64,000 bases of DNA from Desulfobulbus rhabdoformis (GTDB lineage: Bacteria > Desulfobacterota > Desulfobulbia > Desulfobulbales > Desulfobulbaceae), in contig NZ_JAFFQA010000021.1 of the NCBI RefSeq assembly GCF_016919065.1, positions 17,742 through 81,741 of the forward strand, given 5' to 3'. The translations under genes were made by a program, and so were the position numbers. The notes below the pieces were generated by a model. The model had not been told where the DNA came from. It saw nothing but the letters and a program-made list of their open reading frames with translations, and searched no databases. This document shows, in pieces, positions 1 through 6,484 of this stretch. Position 1 is the first letter of the stretch, and the number at the start of each line of letters is the position of its first letter.

Positions 1-2
1 CA

Positions 3-563
3 GGCGCCTTTTTTTTAATGGCCCTGGAATCTATGATTGCCCCTGTGCCCAGTGAGGCGGTTATGCCCTTTGTCGGTTTTCTGGTGACAGATGGCAAATG
101 GAACCTATGGCTGGCTATCTTGTCCACCAGTCTTGGTTCCTTAACCGGGTCTCTGCTGTCTTACTGGATGGGCTATTATGGCGGGAAACCGTTGGTCCTG
201 AAGGTGGGAAAATATTTACTGCTCAACCGGCATGATCTGGAATTAACCGAACGGTATTTTAGTCAGCGTCAAGGAGTGTTGACTGTCTTTATTGCCCGTT
301 TTATTCCGGTTATTCGACATTTTATCTCAATCCCTGCCGGCATGGGCAAGATGCGGCTTCTCCCTTTTATTGGGGTAAGTCTGGTTGGTGCGACCCTGTG
401 GAACAGTTTTCTTCTGCTGCTTGGGATGCGTCTTCGTGAGCATTGGACAGTTGTCCAGAAGTATTCTCATCAGGTGGATATCGTTATCGTGGTGCTGGCT
501 GTGGTAGGACTTGGCTGGTTTGTACGCTCACGACTGGCCGCAAGGAAGCGGAAATTGAACTAG
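3..563 (+). CDS. DedA family membrane protein, 5' end outside window
   Basis: The reading frame is open from the first bases of the window, before the first ATG at 18, so the true start lies upstream. The visible 180-odd residues show the DedA (SNARE-associated/VTT) pattern: an early segment reading E-S-M-I-A-P-V-P-S-E, a Gly-rich hydrophobic helix, the R-F-I-P-V-I-R-H motif near residue 97, and a C-terminal helix followed by a basic tail. DedA proteins are inner-membrane proteins linked to envelope homeostasis and undecaprenyl-phosphate or lipid flipping. The exact substrate cannot be read from the sequence. A short REP hairpin follows eight bases after the stop. Confidence 0.88.
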   Translation, partial: GAFFLMALESMIAPVPSEAVMPFVGFLVTDGKWNLWLAILSTSLGSLTGSLLSYWMGYYGGKPLVLKVGKYLLLNRHDLELTERYFSQRQGVLTVFIARFIPVIRHFISIPAGMGKMRLLPFIGVSLVGATLWNSFLLLLGMRLREHWTVVQKYSHQVDIVIVVLAVVGLGWFVRSRLAARKRKLN

Positions 564-570
564 ACTGTGA

Positions 571-605
571 CCTGAATCCGTGACGGCAGATGCTCACGGA
601 TTCAA
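571..605. repeat. Short REP-like palindrome
   Basis: CCTGAATCCGTGA and TCACGGATTCAAG form near-complementary arms around a 10-nt loop, eight bases past the dedA stop. The same arms recur at 4653, 17414, 21777, 30043, 30226, 40383 and 44353. It could stabilise or end the dedA transcript, but no T-run follows. Confidence 0.75.
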
Positions 606-641
606 GTGTGAATCCATTGTTATGTCGATGGTTCTGTGCGT

Positions 642-1100
642 TCAGTCTGCAGCTGCAAGAAATTCATCCAGGCGCTTCTGACGATAATCAAAAATTCTCT
701 CCAAGGTGCGCCGGATGTAGAGTCGGTGCACTATTCTCCCCAAAAAACCTGCCGGTGGTTGGTAGTGCACCCTATCGACCAAAAGAACACCATCCTCCTC
801 CTGCCTGATTTCATGGTAGTGGTACCAGAACCGGTAGGGACCTAAGCGCTGTTCATCCACAAAGCTGCCCCCCTCGTTGATGTGCTTGATCTCCGTGACC
901 CAGGAATGCGTTCCAATCAGGGGGATGGTAATGCGATATTCAATGATCAACCCGTTGAACATGATCTCCGGGACATCGGTCACAATTTTAAATTGCAGAT
1001 CAGGCGGGGTAATGCTGTCCAGGTTGACGGGATTTTGTAAAAAAGCCCAGGCCTGTTCCATACTGCCGCTGACCTTTTGTTGTCTCTCTAGGATATACAT
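642..1100 (-). CDS. SRPBCC (START-like) family protein
   Basis: A 152-residue protein with the SRPBCC/polyketide cyclase-like pattern: an N-terminal strand carrying E-R-Q-Q-K-V, the A-W-A-F-L-Q-N-P-V-N-L helix, alternating strands, and a long amphipathic C-terminal helix (R-T-L-E-R-I-F-D-Y-R-Q-K-R-L). These proteins bind hydrophobic ligands in a deep pocket; the ligand here is unknown. It is the last gene of a three-gene operon with the photolyase and a methyltransferase fusion. Its start lies 21 nt after the restored stop of the methyltransferase. In its uncorrected frame the methyltransferase would run into this gene, which supports the frameshift interpretation. Confidence 0.82.
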   Translation of the reverse strand: MYILERQQKVSGSMEQAWAFLQNPVNLDSITPPDLQFKIVTDVPEIMFNGLIIEYRITIPLIGTHSWVTEIKHINEGGSFVDEQRLGPYRFWYHYHEIRQEEDGVLLVDRVHYQPPAGFLGRIVHRLYIRRTLERIFDYRQKRLDEFLAAAD

Positions 1101-1121
1101 GACTGTTTTTCCTTTCCACTT

Positions 1122-2329
1122 TCAGGCCTTATACGCCCAGACCATGTATACAGGATCACTGAACCAGAGCTCCTGGTGCGGATCGTCTGCTGGCCTGGGC
1201 CAGCCGCGTTGGGAGAGCGTGTGCAGGTTGGTAAAACCACCGGTGGTGTGCAGTAACTCAGAGACCCAACCAAGACGCTCAAACTCGTGCATCTGCGTCC
1301 AGGCTTGAATTGCCTTGGGGGAAACCAACGGTTGGAAAAGGCCAATGCGATGACGCCACCGGGGCGGAGCACACGTTTGAGTTCAGATAATGTCTTCAGT
1401 GGATTCGTCAGATACTCTATGGATGCGGTACAGATGATGGCATCAAAGCTTGCATCATCCAGGTTAAGCTGGGGGGTGGTATTGAGATCCTGCACCAGTC
1501 TTTGAGTTGCCCGGGCATTTTGCGCCAGCTCCTTCTTGTTCATCCCTAAGACGGTGAGGTCTGCAAGTTCAAGAGACTCCGGGAGGTGAGAATCCCAGCT
1601 CCCCATACAGTCAAGTACCTTGCTTCCCGGGGGGATCAACCTGGCGTACTTCTTACTGATAGTTGCCCGCGCGTTACTGTCTAAATGCTGGACCAAACGC
1701 GGTTCCTGGTAAAATAGGTCATCTGGTCGTTCATCGCTGCGCTCAAAATTTTCCGATGTAAAATAGCCAGAAGCGTCCCCCTGAAACCGGGCCTGCATCC
1801 CTGGCCCATCGCTGGTGATACGTTCCAACCAATCCTCACAGCGGCCGCCCCGTTCTTTCTGCTGCTCCTGGACATCAAGAATTTTCATTGTCAGCTTGAG
1901 ATCGTACCCTGCCAGAGGATGGTTGAGGTCAAATACCCATTTTTCTCCTTCATAACCCAGAAAACGACAAGGAGTTAGAGTTGCCTGGTAGATCCCCCCT
2001 ACGCCGTGGAGCATGCCCTGAGGGTAGTATCGCCCGGGGATGGGCGTTATTGGCTCGCCAGACGCATTGGTGCCGCGGAACTGATGTGGGCGTACCAGGA
2101 TGCGCCGATTCTTTTGGTAGGGAGTGGGAAACTGATCTGCTGACAGGGTAATTTCTGCCTCATCTCCGAGAGACTTTCCTCTGAGTGCGCTCACAAGGGA
2201 TGGGCTCAGGACATCGCGCCAGAAACTCACCGGATGTGCCCAGAGTTTTTCTCGATGAGTGGCCTCCCTTGATTTCCAGCTCAGAGTGAATTCTGCGGTA
2301 ACGCGACTGTATGCATTAATCGTATGCAT
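1122..2329 (-). CDS. SlyD-like/SAM methyltransferase fusion, frameshifted
   Basis: The start at 2329 has a good ribosome site (AAGGAG, 8 nt spacing). The first half carries an FKBP/SlyD-like segment including L-N-H-P-L-A-G near residue 136. The second half is a class I SAM methyltransferase with V-L-D-C-M-G-S-W near 246 and an R-V-L-R-P-G-G motif. Seen: at the run of five C on the coding strand (1317-1321) the frame slips. Reading straight on gives a Cys/Pro/Ser-rich nonsense tail ending at 1088. One added C gives a sensible tail with W-T-Q-M-H-E-F-E-R-L-G-W and ends at 1122, clear of the next gene. The cause is a mutation or a sequencing error. It lies between phr (21 nt upstream) and an SRPBCC gene. 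The methylated substrate is unknown. Confidence 0.75.
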
Positions 2330-2350
2330 GGTGTGTCTCCTTGCAGAAGG

Positions 2351-3727
2351 TTATGCAAAGAACGAAGCTTGCTGCTTTGAGGCCCAGGTGCGAATATAGC
2401 GTGGCACATCAAATTTTCGCCGAGCCCCATTTGCATTCATATAGCGAATAGAACCAAAAACAGGTCGTTTCGCCCAACCTCGATCGTGCACTCCCCCCAT
2501 GGACCAGGCTATACCCGTATACCCGTTGCTTTCTCGGCCATCCAGGGCATAACGGTCATTCAAATAAATGGCAATACGCATGGCCTCGGTTGGGTTGGGT
2601 GTCCATTCGAGAATTTTTTTGGCCCAGTACATGCGCATGTATCCATGCATGGTCCCGGTCTGGACAAGTTGCCTTTGGGCTGCATTCCACAGCGGCTGGT
2701 GGGTTGCCGCCTGGTCGAATTCCTCCAGCGAGTAAAGGTATGGCCGCGGGTCTGCGCTGTGTTCCTCGAGGGTGCGTTGGGCCCACTCAGGAAAGGCGGA
2801 TACCTGATCGTAGTCTGCGCTGTAGAAACAGAAGTTATCAGAGAGTTCTCTGCGAACGACTAATTCCTCGATAAAGCTTTCAGTGTTTTCTCCGCTCAAG
2901 CCACGTTTATCAATTTCCAGAAGAATGCGTTGGGCTGAGGTCATGCCGAAATGAAGGTAGGGGGAGAGGTTCGAACAGACCTCCCTATTAGGATCATTTC
3001 GCTGGTCGTAGTTGTCCAAACGTGTGGACAAAAAGGTGGTCAGTGTCTGTAGGGCGCCCTCCTCTCCCGCTTGGAGCCAATCAACCGGCGCTACCGTTGT
3101 ATCGACCTTGAGGGCCTGATGCAGCTCGGCAAAGGAGAGGCTTGCAGGTTGTCTGTCCCAGACGTGAGGGTGGGCTGAATATTCCGGAAAGGGGGTGAGG
3201 AACTCGGGGAGCAGCCTATGAATTTTGGGCCGAATGGTCCGAGCCATGTACTCCCGTTTGGGAGAAGCTATCCATACCGGTACTATGTTGCGTGAATCGA
3301 CTTCCTGAACGGGTGCTGTTTGCCCCTTTAAAAGAGATTGTAACCATTGCCGCTTGATACGCAGGGGATCAAAATCGGTAACAACCAGCGAGGGGCTCAG
3401 TTGCGTGCAGAGACGATTCATCTCCGTGGCCGGATCACCACTGCGCAAAATGAGAGGGATGTTCGCCTGCTGCAGCCTAGGTGCACTCGCTTCCAATCCT
3501 TTGAGCAGAAAATCAAACTGACGCAACGTCGCCCCAAGAAATTCCGGAACCAGGCAAAAGACAACGGCCAGCGGTACCTGGCGACGCAGTGCCTCAGCTT
3601 GGGCATGAATAAGCGCCCAGTTATCGCGGAATCGAAATTCACGATGGACCCAGTAGAGAACTGGCCCCTGCGGTCTGCTCTCGCCATTGTAGTGGCGAAT
3701 GCGTCGTTGATCTATACGCTGTCCCAT
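2351..3727 (-). CDS. phr: Deoxyribodipyrimidine photolyase, class II
   Basis: A 458-residue flavoprotein that splits cyclobutane pyrimidine dimers with light. The N-terminal Rossmann domain begins with R-V-L-Y-W-V-type sequence (P-V-L-Y-W-V-H-R-E-F-R). The C-terminal FAD domain has the class II signature G-Y-T-G-I-A-W-S-M-G-G-V-H-D-R-G-W followed by F-G-S-I-R-Y-M near residues 400-430. The length fits class II enzymes. It is the first gene of the operon with the SlyD-methyltransferase fusion and the SRPBCC gene. A miniature inverted-repeat element ends 38 nt before the start codon, so the promoter is either inside that element or has been displaced by it. No strong ribosome site is visible. 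Confidence 0.95.
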   Translation of the reverse strand: MGQRIDQRRIRHYNGESRPQGPVLYWVHREFRFRDNWALIHAQAEALRRQVPLAVVFCLVPEFLGATLRQFDFLLKGLEASAPRLQQANIPLILRSGDPATEMNRLCTQLSPSLVVTDFDPLRIKRQWLQSLLKGQTAPVQEVDSRNIVPVWIASPKREYMARTIRPKIHRLLPEFLTPFPEYSAHPHVWDRQPASLSFAELHQALKVDTTVAPVDWLQAGEEGALQTLTTFLSTRLDNYDQRNDPNREVCSNLSPYLHFGMTSAQRILLEIDKRGLSGENTESFIEELVVRRELSDNFCFYSADYDQVSAFPEWAQRTLEEHSADPRPYLYSLEEFDQAATHQPLWNAAQRQLVQTGTMHGYMRMYWAKKILEWTPNPTEAMRIAIYLNDRYALDGRESNGYTGIAWSMGGVHDRGWAKRPVFGSIRYMNANGARRKFDVPRYIRTWASKQQASFFA

Positions 3728-3765
3728 GTATGCAAGGCTTGAGGGAAGGAAAGAAAGGAAAATTA

Positions 3766-3908
3766 TGGGAATCTCGAATAATTGCTTTTTCTGCCAATCC
3801 CGGCGTCATGTTTAAAATTTTATCCTCGGAATATCGTGTATATGCCTGCTGTAAAATTTTGCACAATCCTTGGCCTTGATTGAAAAATCTAATTATTCAA
3901 GACACCCC
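3766..3908. mobile_element. Miniature inverted-repeat element, copy 1
   Basis: A 143-bp imperfect palindrome. The left end TGGGAATCTCGAATAATT pairs with the right end AATTATTCAAGACACCCC. It is flanked by direct TA dinucleotides (3764-3765 and 3909-3910). An inner arm pair carrying AAAATTTTA surrounds a short central loop. It is homologous end to end with the copies at 9765, 16564, 40442 and 57987. No coding capacity. It lies 38 nt upstream of phr. Confidence 0.88.
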
Positions 3909-3942
3909 TATGTATTGTGGAAGGACTGAGAAATTAGGGTGA

Positions 3943-3977
3943 GCCTCCCCCTGATGGGGTTGCCATCAGGGGGAGGC
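3943..3977 (-). terminator. Strong hairpin downstream of the small gene
   Basis: A perfect 15-bp GC-rich stem (GCCTCCCCCTGATGG and its complement) with a 5-nt loop starts eight bases after the stop of the small gene at 3986. Only a weak T-tract (AATTTCTC) follows on the minus strand, so it may act as a 3'-end stabiliser as much as a terminator. Confidence 0.6.
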
Positions 3978-3985
3978 GTTAAACT

Positions 3986-4186
3986 TTACCAGCGCTCAGT
4001 GCCGATGAGCTCATTGACATTGGAGCAGCTGGCTTTCTCATGGTCAGTGAGGTCGCTGAACCTCTTTACCCCACTGCGTCCATCATCGAGATTACAGCTG
4101 AACTCACGACCTTTATCATCGCGAACCCATACCATTGACTCGTAACCGATATTGCCAAGTTGTCTATCTCTTTCGCTAAATTCCAT
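3986..4186 (-). CDS. Small protein of unknown family, ends NELIGTERW
   Basis: I do not recognise this family. The start at 4186 is chosen because AAGGAG sits 7 nt upstream on the coding strand; a longer frame to 4219 lacks this. The 66-residue product is acidic and soluble, with no signal peptide or membrane helix. It has two cysteines and the core G-Y-E-S-M-V-W-V-R-D-D-K-G-R-E-F-S-C. It ends N-V-N-E-L-I-G-T-E-R-W. A shorter homologous frame with the same C-terminus follows directly upstream on the same strand (4238-4366), so this is a tandem duplication. A strong hairpin closes the transcript. Function is not inferable. Confidence 0.7.
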   Translation of the reverse strand: MEFSERDRQLGNIGYESMVWVRDDKGREFSCNLDDGRSGVKRFSDLTDHEKASCSNVNELIGTERW

Positions 4187-4237
4187 TATATTTCTCCTTA
4201 ATAGAGAGAGTTTTAACACTCGGGTCGAGTGAAGTAT

Positions 4238-4366
4238 TTACCAGCGCTCAGTTCCGATGAGCTGGTTTACGTCCATGCACTGTTTTTTTTTCAGTGCACG
4301 AATTGGGCAGACATATACTTTACCATTTTTGTCACTGATTCAGGCCAGTGATGCATATCCGCTCAT
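4238..4366 (-). pseudogene. Paralog of the NELIGTERW protein with in-frame TGA
   Basis: On the minus strand ATG (4364-4366) follows AGGAGG at ideal spacing. The frame reads M-S-G-Y-A-S-L-A, then TGA (4340-4342), then I-S-D-K-N-G-K-V-Y-V-C, and ends V-N-Q-L-I-G-T-E-R-W before TAA. Alignment to the neighbouring 66-residue protein places the TGA exactly at a Trp (V-W-V-R-D versus stop-I-S-D), so a TGG-to-TGA nonsense change is the simplest reading. Because this genome encodes selenocysteine elsewhere in the window, UGA decoding must be considered, but I see no convincing SECIS hairpin after it. Confidence 0.6.
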
Positions 4367-4460
4367 ATCATCCTCCTATGGATGTTTTTTTTCTGTCATT
4401 CGTTCTTATTTGCAACAGTAAGCAATAAAACCACGACCACAATGGGGGGAAAATAGGGGG

Positions 4461-4486
4461 TAATGATGATTTTCACTATCATTATT
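4461..4486. promoter_or_regulatory. Possible Fur-like operator
   Basis: AATGAT and ATCATT arms surround GATTTTCACT, resembling the Fur consensus of repeated GATAAT units. It sits about 95 bp upstream of the small-protein pair. The match is by eye and AT-rich background raises the chance of coincidence. Confidence 0.3.
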
Positions 4487-4620
4487 TTGAATAACTTGCT
4501 GAAAATATTGTTTAAAGATATATTTATGCGGGGTGAAAAAATAACAAAAAAAAGAGAGAGAAAATTTTAAAAAAGCTTAACTTAATAATGTTTAGGCTGA
4601 AATCTCAGAATACTGACCTC

Positions 4621-4650
4621 TTGACGAAGTACCCGAGCGGTATAATTATC
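4621..4650 (+). promoter_or_regulatory. Possible sigma-70 promoter for htrA
   Basis: TTGACG at 4621 is followed by TATAAT at 4641 (14-nt spacer, short) or TTATCT at 4645 (18-nt spacer). It would give a leader of about 240 nt containing the REP element at 4653-4710. Confidence 0.35.
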
Positions 4651-4652
4651 TT

Positions 4653-4710
4653 CTGAGTCCGTGAGCGTTCTCTGTTGTTCAGCAATTACCTGCCGTCACG
4701 GATGCAGGTA
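4653..4710. repeat. REP-like element in htrA leader
   Basis: CTGAGTCCGTGAGCGTTC at one end and CTGCCGTCACGGATGCAGGT at the other match the two end types of the long REP units at 44353 and 40383, with most of the interior missing. It lies between the presumed htrA promoter and the gene. Confidence 0.6.
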
Positions 4711-4898
4711 TCAGAAAGACCCTTTAGGTAGGTTGCAGAGTGCTTTCTTTGCCAATATCAGGGCCGTATCCGGGAGTGGTGTCCCGGGGATACAGTCCTG
4801 TGGAGAGCACTTGTCGATCTGCCAAAATCGCCTGTTGTGTTCGAAATCAGACGTCATATCAATGACAACCCCTTCCATGAATCTGTGGAGCACAGACT

Positions 4899-6371
4899 AT
4901 GAACAAAATTGCTAAAGTAAACAAATTCAAACTTATGGCTTCCTGCCTGCTGTGTCTGACATTGCTAGCAGGAACGTATGTGCCGGTGCATGCACAAAGC
5001 GAAAGCGATATTGCGGTTCTCGATCGATCAGCTAAAGCCTTTGCCTCGGTGGTTAAAAAAGCCGGGCCAGCAGTAGTGCATGTAGCGGTGGAAAAAGAAA
5101 AAGCCACCAACAGGCGTTCTCAGGATCCGTTTGAATTATTCAACGATCCTTTTTTTGAGCGCTTTTTTGGCCCTCAGTTTCGCCAACACCGCAAAAATCC
5201 CCAGCAAAAAAAGCGGAGCTACAAACAAAAGGCAGCAGGCTCCGGATTTATTATTGGCAGTGATGGTTACATCCTGACAAACAATCATGTGGTTGCCGAT
5301 GCCGATGCGATCACGGTTCGTCTGGCTGATAAACGGGAGTTTAAAGCAACTGTGATCGGGACCGATCCCCAGTCCGATGTGGCCTTGATTAAGATTAAAG
5401 CCAAGGATTTACCGGTTATTCCTTTGGGAAATTCAGATGCACTGGAAGTTGGCGAATGGGTTATTGCCATTGGTAACCCCTTTGAACTCAACCAGACTGT
5501 GACCGTTGGGGTGGTCAGTGCCAAAGGCCGTAACCGCATGGGGATCACGGATTATGAAAATTTCATTCAGACCGATGCGGCCATTAACCCCGGTAACTCG
5601 GGTGGTCCGCTTTTAAATATCCACGGCGAAGTCATCGGCATGAACACCGCCATTTTCTCCCGAAGCGGTGGCTATATGGGAATTGGCTTTGCTATTCCGA
5701 TCAATATGGCCAAGAACATCGAGCAGCAGTTGCGTAAAAACGGAAAGGTTGCCCGTGGCTGGTTAGGGGTAATGATTCAGGATGTGAATGAGGATCTGGC
5801 CAATTCTTTTGGAGGCGAGGTCGGTGGTGCGTTGATTTCCGAGGTGAGCGATGACTCCCCGGCCAAGAAAGGCGGCCTGAAAAACGGCGATATCATCACT
5901 GGCATCAACGGAGAGAAAGTGTCAGACGTCGGTGATCTGCGCAACAAAATCGCCATGACTCCCCCCAATACCACTCTGACTCTCAAGGTTCTACGCAATG
6001 GGAAATCAAAAGAGCTGCATGTGACTATCGGAGAGCAGCCCGGTGATATGTCGTCTTTCTCTCAGGAAGGTGGCAAGGATGGCCAGATGGGCAGCTTTGG
6101 TTTGAGCCTGCAGAACCTTACTGAAGAGCTGGCTGAACAGTTTGGCTACAAGAAGGATCAGGGCGTATTAATTGTTGATGTTGAAGACAACAGCCCGGCC
6201 TCTGAGCTTGGACTGCGATCCGGTATGCTGGTCGAAGAGGTTAACCGGGTACGCGTTCATACACTTGACGACCTGCGCAAGGCGATCAAAGAGAGTCGCA
6301 ATAAGCGCCAGGTCCTGCTGCGTGTGCGCTCCGGAAAACACAGCCAGTACGTAGTGTTGCAAAGCGAATAA
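4899..6371 (+). CDS. degP: HtrA/DegP-type periplasmic serine protease
   Basis: A 490-residue Do-family protease and chaperone of the periplasm that degrades misfolded envelope proteins. A signal peptide ends near residue 32 (V-H-A). The catalytic triad is visible: His130 in T-N-N-H-V-V, Asp160 in Q-S-D-V-A-L-I, and Ser234 in G-N-S-G-G-P-L. Two PDZ domains follow: about residues 280-370, beginning R-G-W-L-G-V, and about 400-490. The L1/Q-linker region around residues 75-110 is rich in Phe, Lys and Gln. Length and domain order match DegP/DegQ/MucD; which subtype cannot be decided. GGAG lies 10 nt before the ATG. Its terminator faces the histidine kinase. Confidence 0.95.
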   Translation: MNKIAKVNKFKLMASCLLCLTLLAGTYVPVHAQSESDIAVLDRSAKAFASVVKKAGPAVVHVAVEKEKATNRRSQDPFELFNDPFFERFFGPQFRQHRKNPQQKKRSYKQKAAGSGFIIGSDGYILTNNHVVADADAITVRLADKREFKATVIGTDPQSDVALIKIKAKDLPVIPLGNSDALEVGEWVIAIGNPFELNQTVTVGVVSAKGRNRMGITDYENFIQTDAAINPGNSGGPLLNIHGEVIGMNTAIFSRSGGYMGIGFAIPINMAKNIEQQLRKNGKVARGWLGVMIQDVNEDLANSFGGEVGGALISEVSDDSPAKKGGLKNGDIITGINGEKVSDVGDLRNKIAMTPPNTTLTLKVLRNGKSKELHVTIGEQPGDMSSFSQEGGKDGQMGSFGLSLQNLTEELAEQFGYKKDQGVLIVDVEDNSPASELGLRSGMLVEEVNRVRVHTLDDLRKAIKESRNKRQVLLRVRSGKHSQYVVLQSE

Positions 6372-6407
6372 CCCCTGAATGCTCAGGTATTCAGGTGAAG
6401 CATTGAA

Positions 6408-6445
6408 ACAGCCGGTTCGAAACCTTTCGAACCGGCTGTTTTTTT
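6408..6445. terminator. Terminator between htrA and the kinase
   Basis: ACAGCCGGTTCGAAA and its exact complement form a 15-bp stem followed by seven T on the plus strand. A small CCTGAAT/ATTCAGG hairpin, a possible REP relic, precedes it at 6374-6394. Confidence 0.85.
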
Positions 6446-6484
6446 GAGGTGCCCAGGGAAACTACCGGGAATTGCTTTGTCATG

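Larger units (their letters stand above)
4367..4652. other. AT-rich intergenic region between divergent genes
   Basis: This stretch is strongly AT-rich and holds no supported gene. It must contain the promoters for the small-protein pair (minus strand) and for htrA (plus strand). A Fur-box-like inverted repeat is at 4461-4486, and a possible sigma-70 promoter facing htrA is at 4621-4650. Confidence 0.6.

Noticed and set aside
4340..4342. A second selenocysteine codon
   Set aside because: The UGA aligns with Trp in the paralog and no SECIS-like hairpin follows at the right distance; kept as a finding but not called as Sec.
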